A DNA stretch of 64,000 bases, taken from the NCBI RefSeq assembly GCF_008327685.1, contig NZ_BDDE01000028.1:62001-126000 (forward strand). The letters run 5' to 3'. Positions within the stretch are counted from its first letter, which is position 1. Each line of letters starts with the position of its first letter. This document shows, in pieces, positions 55,465 to 64,000 of this stretch. A program made the position numbers and the translations under genes. The notes under the pieces were generated by a model. That model was not told the DNA's origin and did no database searches. It was given only the letters and a program-made list of their open reading frames with translations. The stretch comes from Actinomadura sp. K4S16 (GTDB taxonomy: Bacteria > Actinomycetota > Actinomycetes > Streptosporangiales > Streptosporangiaceae).

Positions 55465-56913
55465 TTGGATGGCGCGGTGGTAGCGGGCGTGGGAACGCGG
55501 CCGGACGCCGATCTCCTGGCGGCCGCCGGAGAGGGTGACGAGGCGGCGTCGGACGAGCTTTTCCGGCGGCACCACACGGCGGTCCTGCGGTACGCGCGCG
55601 GGCTGGTCCGCGACCAGCACCTCGCGGAGGACCTGACGAGTGAGGCGTTCACCCGCACGTTCGCGGCGATGCGCCAGGGCGGCGGTCCCCGGGAGGCCTG
55701 CCGTCCCTACCTCTACACGGTCGTGCGGAACACGGCCGTCGACTGGGCCCGCGGCGCCCGCCGCACCGTCGTGACCGACGAGGTCGCCGAATGGGCGTCG
55801 GCCCCCGAGGACGAGCCGCCGGACCTCGACGAGCTGGACGCGCTCGTCCGCGCCTTCCGGTCGCTGCCCGAACGATGGCAGACCGTCCTCTGGTACACGG
55901 TCATCGAGGACGAGCCCGTCGGGCAGGTCGCGGAGCTGCTCGGCATGGAGAAGGGCGCCGTCTCCCAGCTCGCGTTCCGCGCGCGTGAGGGGCTCCGGCA
56001 GGCGTTCCTCGCGGCCGGCTCCGGAGGGCGTCCCGAATGCGCCGAGTTCACCGCCCAGCTCGCCGCGAGCGTCCGCCGTCCCGGCCGCCGCCGCAGCCGG
56101 GCCCTGCGGCAGCACCTGGAGTCCTGCGAGGAGTGCAGGCGGGCGTCCCGGGAGATGGCCGACCTCAACGGGCGGCTGCGGCGCGCCCTGCCGATCGGCG
56201 CCGTCCTGCTGGGGGCTCCGTCGGCGTCGCTCGGCCCGCTCGGTTCCCTGGCCCCGGCGGCGTCCCTGCCCGGCTGGGCCCTTCCGGCCGCGGTGGCCGG
56301 GGGCGTCGCCACGGGCAGCGCGATCATCCTGTTCACCGTGGTCGGCGGAGGTCCGGGGGAGAGCCCGCACGCCGCGCCGCCTCCCGCGACGGCCGTCCCG
56401 TCGAGCTCGGCCCCGGATCGCGTCCCCCGGCCCGACTACACCGTCGGCAAGCGGTCCACCGACGGCGGCCGGGGCTCGGGCGGCGCCGGTGCTGGGGCCG
56501 GCGCAGGACCCTTCCACGTGCGGAACACGGCCCTGCAATCGTGCCTGGCGCCCAGCGGCACGTCGGTCGTGCAGCGCCCCTGCTCCGACCCTGCGACCGG
56601 GTGGAAGCGCAGGAACACCTCCGGCGGCTTCACCCTGGTGAGCAACTCCACCCGCGGATGCATGGCCCGCGGCGCGCCCGCCCCGGGCGTGCCCTGGGAG
56701 GGCGGCAGCGAATACTCGGTGGTCATGGCCCCCTGCGGGGGCGCGCACCAGGTCTGGAAGCTCGTGCGGTTCGCACCCGCGGTCTATCGCCTCGCCAACG
56801 GCGACGGCTACTACCTCCAGGCGAGCTGGTCGGGCCTGAAACCGGTGACGCTGAAACCGTCCTCCTACGCGGGCATGGCGGCCCAGGGCTGGGCCGTCGA
56901 GACCGCCGGCTGA
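55465..56913 (+). CDS. ECF sigma factor fused to zinc-finger, membrane and trefoil-like domains
   Basis: 482 residues. Sigma region 2 (ELFRRHHTAVLRYARGLVRD, AEDLTSEAFTRTFAAM) and region 4 (LPERWQTVLWYTVIEDEPVG, AELLGMEKGAVSQLAFRARE) span ~25-180. Next come a zinc-finger anti-sigma motif (HLESCEEC, about residue 217), a membrane segment (~270-295), a Ser/Pro/Gly linker, and a ~130-residue Cys/Trp-rich extracellular part (NTALQSCLAPSGTS, GYYLQASWSG) like a ricin-type trefoil. Sensor, anti-sigma and sigma are thus one protein. The TTG start at 55465 and a GTG at 55477 are both possible. Confidence 0.87.
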   Translation: MDGAVVAGVGTRPDADLLAAAGEGDEAASDELFRRHHTAVLRYARGLVRDQHLAEDLTSEAFTRTFAAMRQGGGPREACRPYLYTVVRNTAVDWARGARRTVVTDEVAEWASAPEDEPPDLDELDALVRAFRSLPERWQTVLWYTVIEDEPVGQVAELLGMEKGAVSQLAFRAREGLRQAFLAAGSGGRPECAEFTAQLAASVRRPGRRRSRALRQHLESCEECRRASREMADLNGRLRRALPIGAVLLGAPSASLGPLGSLAPAASLPGWALPAAVAGGVATGSAIILFTVVGGGPGESPHAAPPPATAVPSSSAPDRVPRPDYTVGKRSTDGGRGSGGAGAGAGAGPFHVRNTALQSCLAPSGTSVVQRPCSDPATGWKRRNTSGGFTLVSNSTRGCMARGAPAPGVPWEGGSEYSVVMAPCGGAHQVWKLVRFAPAVYRLANGDGYYLQASWSGLKPVTLKPSSYAGMAAQGWAVETAG

Positions 56914-56924
56914 CCGCATCCGGG

Positions 56925-58178
56925 TCACCCGTAGCCCAGGTCGTCGCGCGCTGCGGCCGGCTCGGGGTCGAGGGCCAGCCAAGCGCGCAGGGCCATGTGG
57001 AGCTCCAGCCGGTCCGACGCCGCCTCCACGGCGTCCCCGAACAGGTCGTCGAGCTGCCGTAGCCGGTACCGGACGGTCTGCGGATGCAGGTGCAGGTGGC
57101 CTGCCACCTCCGTGGCGTTGAACCCGTGCTCCAGGCAGGCCAGCAGCGTCTCGGCCAGCCGGTAGCGCTGCGCAGGGCGGGCGCGCAGCAGCGGCGCCAG
57201 CCGCCGGGCGATCACCTTCTCCACGAGCGCCCGCTCCCGCATCATCACCAGGATCGGCATGTGCCGCTCGGCCGGGATGGGCGAGGAACCGCTGATCAGG
57301 CCCTGGCAGGCCAGCTCCAGGGTCTCGCGCGCCAGCCGCAGGGACGTGCCGACCTCGTCGACCCCGACCGCCGGGCCGATCGCGGCCGTCCAGCCGTGCA
57401 GCTGCCGCTCCAGCATCCGGGTGCGGCCGGGGCCCTCCGGGTCGGGGACGACCAGGCACGGCTCCCCCAGGTGCAGGCCAGGCAGGACGTCCGGGGGCAG
57501 CGCCGGATGCCGCGCGTCCGGGCCGTTCTCGCGGAGGGCGACGACCGCCAGCGTGCGCGGCGGCGCCCAGTCCGCCTCGCGCGCGGCCTCCTTCAGCTCC
57601 GCGGAGGAGGCCCCGTTCAGCAGCAGGTCGAGCAGGTGCCGGCGGTGCTCCTGGCGGGCGCCCGCGGCCCGCGCGGCGGCGTCCGCGTGGCCCTCCGCGA
57701 CGATCGCCGCCACCTGGTTCACGTAGTCGAGCGCCGCGTTGGCGATGGCCGCGACGGTCGCCGGGCTCATCCGGTGGCCGACCCGCTCCGCGCGATCGGC
57801 GAGCCGCTCGACGGCCAGGCCCGTCCCGATCCGCGTCGCCGCCTGCCAGGAGTCCAGCGTCCGCCCCTCGCTGGCCTCGCCGACCCCGACCTGCCGCCAG
57901 AACTCCGCCACCTCCGCCGACGGGGCGGCGGGGTCGGCCATCAGCTCCAGGAAGTGGTCGACGGCGCGCTCCACGCACCGCTGCGTCGCCTTGGAGTAGC
58001 GGGGATCGTGCGGCCGGAAGAATTCCGGCAGCCGCCGCTCGATCCGGCACACCGCCTCCGCGGCGATGTCCGGAACGTGCTCGCGAAGATCACCCGCGAT
58101 CCGGGCGGCGCCCTCGAACGACAGGTCGAGCTCGATCCGGCGCACCGGAAGGCGGACCACCTGGCTGAGGTCGGACAT
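56925..58178 (-). CDS. PucR/CdaR-family transcriptional regulator
   Basis: 417 residues. The C-terminal helix-turn-helix (LAETLLACLEHGFNATEVAG, HLHLHPQTVRYRLRQLDDLF) is the PucR type; the middle is a GGDEF-like module (AIGPAVGVDEVGTSLRLARE). Convergent with the sigma gene upstream. Confidence 0.92.
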   Translation of the reverse strand: MSDLSQVVRLPVRRIELDLSFEGAARIAGDLREHVPDIAAEAVCRIERRLPEFFRPHDPRYSKATQRCVERAVDHFLELMADPAAPSAEVAEFWRQVGVGEASEGRTLDSWQAATRIGTGLAVERLADRAERVGHRMSPATVAAIANAALDYVNQVAAIVAEGHADAAARAAGARQEHRRHLLDLLLNGASSAELKEAAREADWAPPRTLAVVALRENGPDARHPALPPDVLPGLHLGEPCLVVPDPEGPGRTRMLERQLHGWTAAIGPAVGVDEVGTSLRLARETLELACQGLISGSSPIPAERHMPILVMMRERALVEKVIARRLAPLLRARPAQRYRLAETLLACLEHGFNATEVAGHLHLHPQTVRYRLRQLDDLFGDAVEAASDRLELHMALRAWLALDPEPAAARDDLGYG

Positions 58179-58297
58179 GAGATCTCCTTCGGGGGACGTC
58201 GTGCCCGTTGGAGACGGCGCGCCCCCTTGCCCATTACGGGGTTCGGCGCGACTTTCCCTCGGCCGGAACCGGGGCGCGAGGCTCTAGGCTGGCCGGT

Positions 58298-59038
58298 ATG
58301 GCGACGGAGGCGACCCCGAAGGCGCGGGCCCGTAAATGGAAGGACGAGACGCGGCTGGGGCTGGTGCGCCGGGCGCGCCGGATGAACCGGATCCTGGCCG
58401 AGACCTATCCGGACGCGCACTGCGAGCTGAACTTCGGCACCCCCTTCCAGCTCCTGGTCGCCACCGTGCTGTCGGCGCAGACCACCGACATGCGGGTGAA
58501 CCTGACCACCCCGGCGCTGTTCGCCAAGTACCCCACCCCGGAGGACCTGGCCGCCGCCGACCCCGAGGACGTCGAGGCGATCCTGAAGCCCACCGGCTTC
58601 TTCCGCGCCAAGACCAAGTCGGTCATGGGGCTGTCGGCCGCGCTGCGCGACCAGTTCGGCGGCGAGGTCCCCGGGCGCCTCGAAGACCTCGTCAAGCTGC
58701 CCGGCGTCGGGCGCAAGACGGCCAACGTCGTCCTGGGGAACGCGTTCGACGTCCCCGGCATCACCGTCGACACCCACTTCGGCCGGCTGGCCCGGCGCTT
58801 CGGCTGGACGACCGAGGACGACCCCGTGAAGGTCGAAGAGGAGATCGGCACCCTGATCCCGCGCAAGGACTGGACCATGCTGTCCCACCGGCTGATCTGG
58901 CACGGCCGCCGGATCTGCCACGCGCGCCGCCCCGCCTGCGGAGCGTGCCCGCTGGCGCGGCTGTGCCCCTCCTTCGGCGAGGGGCCGACGGACGAGGAGA
59001 CGGCGCGCAAGCTCGTCAAGCCCGGACCGTTCTCGTGA
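58298..59038 (+). CDS. nth: Endonuclease III
   Basis: 246 residues. NFGTPFQLLVATVLSAQTTD (helix-hairpin-helix region start), LVKLPGVGRKTANVVLGNAF (HhH with catalytic Lys), VDTHFGRLARRFGW (catalytic Asp) and the [4Fe-4S] site CHARRPACGACPLARLC. It removes oxidised pyrimidines. The gene order nth-NUDIX-marP matches Rv3674c-Rv3671c, lacking the thioredoxin-like gene between. Confidence 0.96.
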   Translation: MATEATPKARARKWKDETRLGLVRRARRMNRILAETYPDAHCELNFGTPFQLLVATVLSAQTTDMRVNLTTPALFAKYPTPEDLAAADPEDVEAILKPTGFFRAKTKSVMGLSAALRDQFGGEVPGRLEDLVKLPGVGRKTANVVLGNAFDVPGITVDTHFGRLARRFGWTTEDDPVKVEEEIGTLIPRKDWTMLSHRLIWHGRRICHARRPACGACPLARLCPSFGEGPTDEETARKLVKPGPFS

Positions 59039-59099
59039 CCGAGCCCGTTCCGCCGCCCGCGCCGGGAAGGAACGCGGCCGCCGCGGGGTTGGGACGATC

Positions 59100-59759
59100 G
59101 TGACCGACACCGCCCCCGGCCGGCCCGCCTGGCTCGACCGCTTCTGCGCCGAGGCGCCGAGGCTTCCGGTGCCGCCCGTGTTCCGGCCCGTCCCCACCGC
59201 CCGCGCCGCCGCCGTCCTCATCCTGTTCGGCGAAGGGCCGAGCGGCCCGGACGTCCTGCTCACCGAGCGCGCCGCCACCCTCAACAAGCACGCGGGGCAG
59301 CCCGCCTTCCCCGGCGGCCGCATCGACCCCGAGGACGACGGCCCGGTCGCCGCGGCGCTGCGGGAGGCGTGGGAGGAGACCGGCGTCGAACCGTCCGGCG
59401 TGGACGTGCTGTGCACGCTGCCCGAGCTCTACCTGTCGCACAGCCGGCACCGGGTCACGCCCGTCGCCGGCTGGTGGCGCGAGCCGTCGGAGGTCGCGCC
59501 CGGCCATCCCGGGGAGGTCGCGATGGTCGCGCGGGTCCCGATCAGCGAGCTGGTCGACCCCGGGAACCGGGTGATGGTCCGGCACCCGTCCGGGCTCACG
59601 GACGGCCCGGCGTTCCACGTCCGCGACATGCTCGTCTGGGGCTTCACGGCCGCGCTGCTGACCCGGGTGCTGGACGCGGGCGGCTGGAACAGGCCCTGGG
59701 ACACCTCCAGAGTCGAAGATCTTCCGCGGGAGGTTCTGGACCTCGCCGCGCGCGAGTGA
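59100..59759 (+). CDS. NUDIX hydrolase (Rv3672c-like, CoA pyrophosphatase type)
   Basis: 219 residues from GTG. RAATLNKHAGQPAFPGGRID followed by VAAALREAWEETGVEPSGVD gives the full NUDIX box (G-x5-E-x7-REUxEExGU), with the HxGQxxFPGG form typical of CoA-cleaving NUDIX enzymes. Confidence 0.93.
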   Translation: MTDTAPGRPAWLDRFCAEAPRLPVPPVFRPVPTARAAAVLILFGEGPSGPDVLLTERAATLNKHAGQPAFPGGRIDPEDDGPVAAALREAWEETGVEPSGVDVLCTLPELYLSHSRHRVTPVAGWWREPSEVAPGHPGEVAMVARVPISELVDPGNRVMVRHPSGLTDGPAFHVRDMLVWGFTAALLTRVLDAGGWNRPWDTSRVEDLPREVLDLAARE

Positions 59760-59947
59760 GCGCCTCGTCGTTTCCCACGAAATCGCCCCGCCCGCCCGGC
59801 GCCGGTTCGGCCGCAGGTCAGATGCCCGTTCGCGGTGCGCAGGGGCACGGTGACGGCCGCGTGTCACCCCCCGCGGCTATCCGGCGCGCTCCAAACTGGT
59901 CCATCGAGGGGACGTGAACCGGCGGCGCGGCCCTATACGGTGAAGCG

Positions 59948-61144
59948 GTGCTGGACGACCACGTTCTCGATCTGATCCTGCTCGTGCTCGTCGTGCTGTT
60001 CGGAGTCTCGGGCTACCGGCAGGGCTTCATCGTGAGCCTGCTGAGCTTCGTCGGCTTCGTCGGCGGCGGGGTCATCGGGGTCCTGATCGCGCCGCCGATC
60101 GCCGAGGCCGCCGTGGACGGCGCCGCGCAGCAGGCGCTGCTCGCCATCGTGGTCGCGTTCCTGGCCGCCACGCTCGGGCAGCTCGTCGCCTCGTCCCTCG
60201 GCGCCGTGCTGCGCAACCGGGTGACCGGGATGAACGCCCGCACCGCCGACGCCGTCGGCGGCACGTTCGTGAGCGCGCTGTCGCTGCTGATCGTCGCCTG
60301 GTTCTTCGGCAGCCTGGTCGCCAACTCCGAGTTCCAGCCCGTCCGGACGCAGGTCAAGGGCTCCTCGATCATCAAGGGCATCAACGACGTGATGCCCTCG
60401 CAGGCGCAGACGTGGTTCACCTCGTTCCAGGGGTTCGTGAAGAGCAGCGAGTTCCCGCAGGTCTTCAACGGACTCGGCGGCGAGTCGGTGGTGCAGGTGC
60501 CGCCGCCGGACGAGTCCGTCCTCAACACGCGGGGCCTCCAGGCCGCGAAGAAGAGCATCGTGAAGGTGGTCAGCACGGCGCCGCAGTGCCAGCGCCGCAT
60601 CGAGGGCACCGGGTTCGTGTTCGCGCCCCAGCACATCATGACCAACGCGCACGTCGTCGCGGGCGCGCGCGGCTCCTCGGTGGTCGCGACGAAGGACGGC
60701 GACACCAGCCGCGGGCGGGTCGTGCTGTACGACCCGAAGCGCGACATCGCCGTCCTGTACGTGCCGGGGCTGCGGGCGCCGGTGCTGGAGTTCGCCAAGG
60801 AGGCACGCGTCCGGGACAGCGCGATCATCGCCGGGTTCCCGAAGAACCAGCCGTTCCGGCCCGAGGCGGCGCGGATCCGCGCCCGGCAGACGGCGCGCGG
60901 GCCCGACATCTACCACTCCGGCCAGGTCAGCCGCGAGATCTACGCCATCCGCGGCAAGGTCGAGCCGGGCAACTCGGGCGGGCCGCTGCTGTCCACCGAC
61001 GGCCGCGTCTACGGCGTCATCTTCGCCGCGGCGCTGGACACGCCGTCCACCGGCTACGCGCTCACCGCGGCGGAGGTCGCGCCCGACGCCCGCGCGGGCG
61101 CCACCGCCACGACGCCGGTGTCCACGCAGAGCTGCTCTGACTAG
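59948..61144 (+). CDS. marP: Membrane serine protease MarP
   Basis: 398 residues from GTG. Four N-terminal membrane segments (LDLILLVLVVLFGVSGY, GFVGGGVIGVLIAPP, LLAIVVAFLAATLGQLVASS, FVSALSLLIVAWFFGSLVA; CvpA-like) precede a trypsin-like protease with H235 (TNAHVVAG), D266 (RDIAVLYV) and S343 (GNSGGPLL). In M. tuberculosis MarP (Rv3671c) protects against acid stress by processing a peptidoglycan hydrolase. A good length match. Confidence 0.95.
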   Translation: MLDDHVLDLILLVLVVLFGVSGYRQGFIVSLLSFVGFVGGGVIGVLIAPPIAEAAVDGAAQQALLAIVVAFLAATLGQLVASSLGAVLRNRVTGMNARTADAVGGTFVSALSLLIVAWFFGSLVANSEFQPVRTQVKGSSIIKGINDVMPSQAQTWFTSFQGFVKSSEFPQVFNGLGGESVVQVPPPDESVLNTRGLQAAKKSIVKVVSTAPQCQRRIEGTGFVFAPQHIMTNAHVVAGARGSSVVATKDGDTSRGRVVLYDPKRDIAVLYVPGLRAPVLEFAKEARVRDSAIIAGFPKNQPFRPEAARIRARQTARGPDIYHSGQVSREIYAIRGKVEPGNSGGPLLSTDGRVYGVIFAAALDTPSTGYALTAAEVAPDARAGATATTPVSTQSCSD

Positions 61145-61611
61145 CCGCGCTGCTCTGTATCGGGGCTCGTGAGGCGTAGGGCGATGGGGCCGTCTTGGGG
61201 CTCCTTGGCCAGACCCCGTGCCCGCTGGACGATCCCCCGGACGTCGATGCCGTACGGAGGGGCGTCCTGGTACGGGACGATCCGGTCGGCGGCGCGGCTC
61301 AGGAGGGCTTCGGCGCCGCGTGCGTTGCCGCGGCGGAGATGGGTTATCCCCACGGCGACCTGGGCGAGGCCCCGCCACAGCTCCCGTTCGGGCTCTGAGG
61401 CGGCCTTCCAGACCGCTTCCAGTACTTCGTGGGCGTGGAAGGGGCGATCGGCGTCCAGGAGGCGCTGGGCCTCCGCCAGGGCCTCCTGCGGGGGCATGTC
61501 GATGTCGTCCGGCATCGTGGGTATGCCGGTGGCGCCGTGTGGCAGTGGACGGCCGTAGGCGTCGCGTGGGCGTGCGTTGCGTGGGCGTCCCGACTCGTCC
61601 CGATCCCGCAT
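61141..61611 (-). CDS. DUF309 protein
   Basis: 156 residues. AEAQRLLDADRPFHAHEVLE, AVWKAASEPERELWRGLAQV, AVGITHLRRGNARGAEALL is the DUF309 helical pattern (FHxHExxE/W). Overlaps the 3' end of marP by four bases on the opposite strand. Function unknown. Confidence 0.9.
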   Translation of the reverse strand: MRDRDESGRPRNARPRDAYGRPLPHGATGIPTMPDDIDMPPQEALAEAQRLLDADRPFHAHEVLEAVWKAASEPERELWRGLAQVAVGITHLRRGNARGAEALLSRAADRIVPYQDAPPYGIDVRGIVQRARGLAKEPQDGPIALRLTSPDTEQRG

Positions 61612-61630
61612 CCCTCTACGGTACGCGGGG

Positions 61631-62554
61631 TCAGCGATCGGCCCCCGGGTCGGCCAGCCAGTCGAGGAGTTGCGCGTCGAACGCCTGCGGACGTTCCTGG
61701 TGAGGGAAGTGCCCCGCGTCCTCTAGGAGCGACCAACGGTAGGGGCCCTGCACGTAGCGTCCGGAGCCCTGCGCGCTGGCCGGGAGGGTGCAGGTGTCGA
61801 GCGCGCCGTGCAGCTGGAGCGTGGGGGCGTGGATGGAGGTGCGCATACGGTGCGCGTAGCGGATCCCATCCGGGCGGGCCTGGGAGCGGATGAGCCAGCG
61901 GTAGTACTCCAGCGCGCTGTGGGCGACCCCAGGGATCTGCACGGCCTTCCGTACTAGCCGCTCAGTGCGCTCGTCCGGCCAGCCCGGCCCTGACCAGTCG
62001 TGCAGGAGCTTCCCGACCAGCGCCGCGTCGTCGCGGACCAGGCGCCGTTCGGGCCACAGCGGCACCTGGAAGCCGAACGTGTGGCGCGCCGCCCAGCCCT
62101 GCCCGCGCGGGTCGCCGGCGACGGCCTGCCGCAGCCGCAGCGGATGCGGGGCGCTCACCACCGCCAGCCGCTGGACGATCTTCGGGTGGTAGACGGCCAT
62201 CGTCCAGGCGAGCAGCCCGCCCCAGTCGTGCCCGACGACGGTCGCGTTCGCCTCGCCCAGCGCGCGGACGAGCCCGGCGGCGTCACCGGCCAGCGTGACC
62301 AGGTCGTACCCGCGCGGCGGCTTGTCGCTGCCGCCGTAGCCGCGCAGGTCGACGGCCGCGGCCCGGTAGCCCGCGGCGGGAAGCGAGACCAGCTGGTGGT
62401 GCCACGACCACCAGAACTCGGGGAACCCGTGCAGCAGCAGGACGAGCGGCCCCTCGCCGGCCTCGGCGACGTGGAAGCGCGTCCCGCCGGCGCTGACCTG
62501 CCGGTGCGTCCACGGCCCCTCGACCTCGATCAGGGACGACTCGTGCCCGGACAC
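61631..62554 (-). CDS. Alpha/beta hydrolase (EphE-like epoxide hydrolase)
   Basis: 307 residues. LVLLLHGFPEFWWSWHHQLV (HGxP oxyanion motif) and ATVVGHDWGGLLAWTMAV (nucleophile elbow with Asp, as in epoxide hydrolases), then a C-terminal His in DAGHFPHQERP. Position beside marP corresponds to Rv3670 (ephE). Confidence 0.92.
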   Translation of the reverse strand: MSGHESSLIEVEGPWTHRQVSAGGTRFHVAEAGEGPLVLLLHGFPEFWWSWHHQLVSLPAAGYRAAAVDLRGYGGSDKPPRGYDLVTLAGDAAGLVRALGEANATVVGHDWGGLLAWTMAVYHPKIVQRLAVVSAPHPLRLRQAVAGDPRGQGWAARHTFGFQVPLWPERRLVRDDAALVGKLLHDWSGPGWPDERTERLVRKAVQIPGVAHSALEYYRWLIRSQARPDGIRYAHRMRTSIHAPTLQLHGALDTCTLPASAQGSGRYVQGPYRWSLLEDAGHFPHQERPQAFDAQLLDWLADPGADR

Positions 62555-62562
62555 GGCGCCGG

Positions 62563-62994
62563 TCAGGCCGTCAGCTCGGGATCATCGGAGCCGCCGCGGC
62601 GGCGCAGCGCGTTGAAGTCGTCCTTCAGCGTCTTGCGGGTCCGCTGCGCCTTCTCGATCTTGCGGATGCGGAGGACTCCGATCAAGATCAGGATCACGGC
62701 GAGGACGAAGCACGCGGCGGCCACGATGCCGAACGCTGCCCAGCGCCAGATGCCCATGGCGATCAGACCGTAGGCGAAGGCGAACGACAACTGCAGGACG
62801 ATCAACCCGATCATCACCGCGGCGACGGTGAACATCACGCTGCTCACCGCGGCCTTCTTGGCGTCGGCCTTCAGCTCCAGCTTGGCCAGGTCCATCTCGG
62901 CCCTGATCAGGTCGGAGACGCTGCTCGACGCCAGCGCGACCAGCTCGCCGAGGGACTTGTCCTCGACGCGCTCGCCCGGTACTGCCTCGGACAT
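62563..62994 (-). CDS. Actinobacterial Holin-X family membrane protein
   Basis: 143 residues. SLGELVALASSSVSDLIRAE, MDLAKLELKADAKKAAVSSV is the start typical of the PF07332-type family, followed by two membrane segments (FTVAAVMIGLIVLQLSFAFA, AAFGIVAAACFVLAVILILI). Despite the name, this chromosomal copy is not a phage lysis gene. Matches Rv3669 in position. Confidence 0.9.
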   Translation of the reverse strand: MSEAVPGERVEDKSLGELVALASSSVSDLIRAEMDLAKLELKADAKKAAVSSVMFTVAAVMIGLIVLQLSFAFAYGLIAMGIWRWAAFGIVAAACFVLAVILILIGVLRIRKIEKAQRTRKTLKDDFNALRRRGGSDDPELTA

Positions 62995-63002
62995 TTTTCT
63001 CC

Positions 63003-64000
63003 TTAGTCCGGGCGCGCGCGCACGCGCACCCTTCTGCGGAAGACGACGGCCGCGGCCGCCGAGGCGAGAACGCTCGCGATCAGGACCGCAGTCGTCACTC
63101 TCTCGAATTGTGACGGGTCGGTATAGGCCAAACCGCCGATCAGCAGCGAAACGGTGAAACCCACCCCGGCCAGGAGCGCGACACCCGCGATCTCATTCCA
63201 GTGCAGATCCTCCCCCAGCGTCGCCAGGCCGAGCCGCACCGCCGCCCACGCCCCGCCGAAGACGCCCACGAACTTACCGACCACGAGCCCGGCGATCACG
63301 CCGAGGGCCACCCGGTCGGTGAACACCGCGCCCAGTTGCGCCGCGCCGAGCCCGACGCCGGCCGACACGAAGGCGAACACCGGCACCGCCACGCCCGCCG
63401 AGAAGGGGCGCAGGGCGTGGTCGGCGCGCTCGGCGTTCGTCGGCCGTCCGTCCGCCGACCGCTTCGAGCTGGTGAGCATTCCCAGCGCGACGCCGGCGAC
63501 GGTCGCGTGGATCCCGCTCCGCTGGAGGCAGTACCAGGCCAGCACGGCGAGAGGCACGTACACCCAGGGCGAACGGACGCCCCGGAACTGGAGCAGGCCG
63601 TACCCGGCGATCAGCGCCACGGCGAGAAGCAGCGGCACCCAGTGCAGGGCATGGGTGTAGAAGAGCGCGATGATGGTGATGGCGATCAGGTCGTCCACCA
63701 CCGCCAGCGTGAGCAGGAACGCGCGCAGCGGCGCCGGACACGAGGTGAACGTCACGGCGAGCACGGCGAGGGCGAACGCGATGTCCGTCGCCGTCGGCAC
63801 GGCCCATCCGTCGAACGCGCCCGGCTCGCCCGCGCTCACCGCGAGGAAGATCAGCGCCGGTACCGCGACCCCGGCCGCCGCGGCGATCATCGGCAGCGCC
63901 GCGTCCCGCGGATTGCGCAGCTCGCCGTGGGTCAGCTCCTCGCGCAGCTCCAGCCCGGCGATGAAGAAGAAGACCGCCAGCAGCCCGCTGGACGCCCAGT
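63003..64000 (-). CDS. nhaA: NhaA Na+/H+ antiporter, start outside the window
   Basis: The frame is open to the right edge, so the N terminus is missing; at least 332 residues are present. VFFFIAGLELREELTHGELR, AVPTATDIAFALAVLAVTFT and AVVDDLIAITIIALFYTHAL carry the NhaA signatures, including the tandem Asp pair that binds sodium. Exchanges sodium for protons at the membrane. C terminus is complete. Confidence 0.94.
   Translation of the reverse strand, partial: WASSGLLAVFFFIAGLELREELTHGELRNPRDAALPMIAAAAGVAVPALIFLAVSAGEPGAFDGWAVPTATDIAFALAVLAVTFTSCPAPLRAFLLTLAVVDDLIAITIIALFYTHALHWVPLLLAVALIAGYGLLQFRGVRSPWVYVPLAVLAWYCLQRSGIHATVAGVALGMLTSSKRSADGRPTNAERADHALRPFSAGVAVPVFAFVSAGVGLGAAQLGAVFTDRVALGVIAGLVVGKFVGVFGGAWAAVRLGLATLGEDLHWNEIAGVALLAGVGFTVSLLIGGLAYTDPSQFERVTTAVLIASVLASAAAAVVFRRRVRVRARPD

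Noticed and set aside
55372..58050. An 892-codon minus-strand frame across the sigma and PucR-type genes
   Set aside because: It covers two well-supported genes in another frame and translates to low-complexity Ala/Arg/Gly sequence.
62563..62994. A phage holin in the chromosomal half
   Set aside because: The family name is misleading; the gene belongs to the conserved marP-ephE-nhaA neighbourhood and no phage genes adjoin it.

Overview
The window is a piece of a very GC-rich actinobacterial chromosome carrying the right end of an integrated siphophage-type element. A WhiB4/WblA-type regulator, BldC-like and DUF397 proteins, and a gene order that follows Mycobacterium tuberculosis Rv3669-Rv3683 all point to Actinobacteria. 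I would guess Streptosporangiales (Actinomadura-like), but the sequence does not settle the genus.

Bases 1 to about 34.6 kb are prophage. The order is: tail tape measure and minor tail proteins (1-9.1 kb); a nucleotidyltransferase-fold protein and small orphan genes, many on the minus strand (9.2-15.9 kb); a putative holin, beta-helix tail spike and endolysin (16.1-18.7 kb); a Tad2-like anti-defence protein (18.7 kb); a long plus-strand run of small early-type genes (20.4-25 kb); a WhiJ/AbaA-type regulatory locus (DUF397, XRE regulator, anti-sigma-like ATPase) and a BldC-like MerR protein (25.3-27.8 kb); and a plus-strand run of four genes leading to an 849-residue Cas12m (type V-M, formerly V-U1) effector (28.5-32.8 kb). 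Cas12m is followed by about 32 short repeats of a CRISPR-like array (33.0-34.5 kb) and by tRNA-Pro(CGG), the likely integration site. No integrase, cas1 or cas2 is visible; the left end of the element lies outside the window.

Two features tie the prophage together. A promoter/operator family with a conserved spacer (core GTCCCT...GGCC) lies ahead of at least seven transcription units, and a weaker copy lies ahead of cas12m, suggesting a phage regulon that includes the CRISPR effector. The array repeats form a hairpin whose sequence variants keep base pairing, as expected if each repeat is used as RNA. The Cas12m carries two insertions of roughly 130 and 100 residues relative to the form I remember, and a His at the RuvC-I Asp position, which suggests a DNA-binding silencer rather than a cutter.

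From 34.7 kb to 64 kb the window is ordinary chromosome: methyltransferase, metallophosphoesterase, YqeY, class A PBP with PASTA, WhiB4, two ArsA/Get3-type ATPases, then an SPFH protein, drug-exporter, oxidoreductase and monooxygenase block not present in the M. tuberculosis order, then DUF4177, RidA, NUDIX, metallo-beta-lactamase fold, Crp, TetR, esterase, SDR, a sigma factor fused to a zinc finger, membrane segment and trefoil-like domain, a PucR-type regulator, Nth, NUDIX, MarP, DUF309, epoxide hydrolase-like, Holin-X family protein and NhaA (cut by the right edge).
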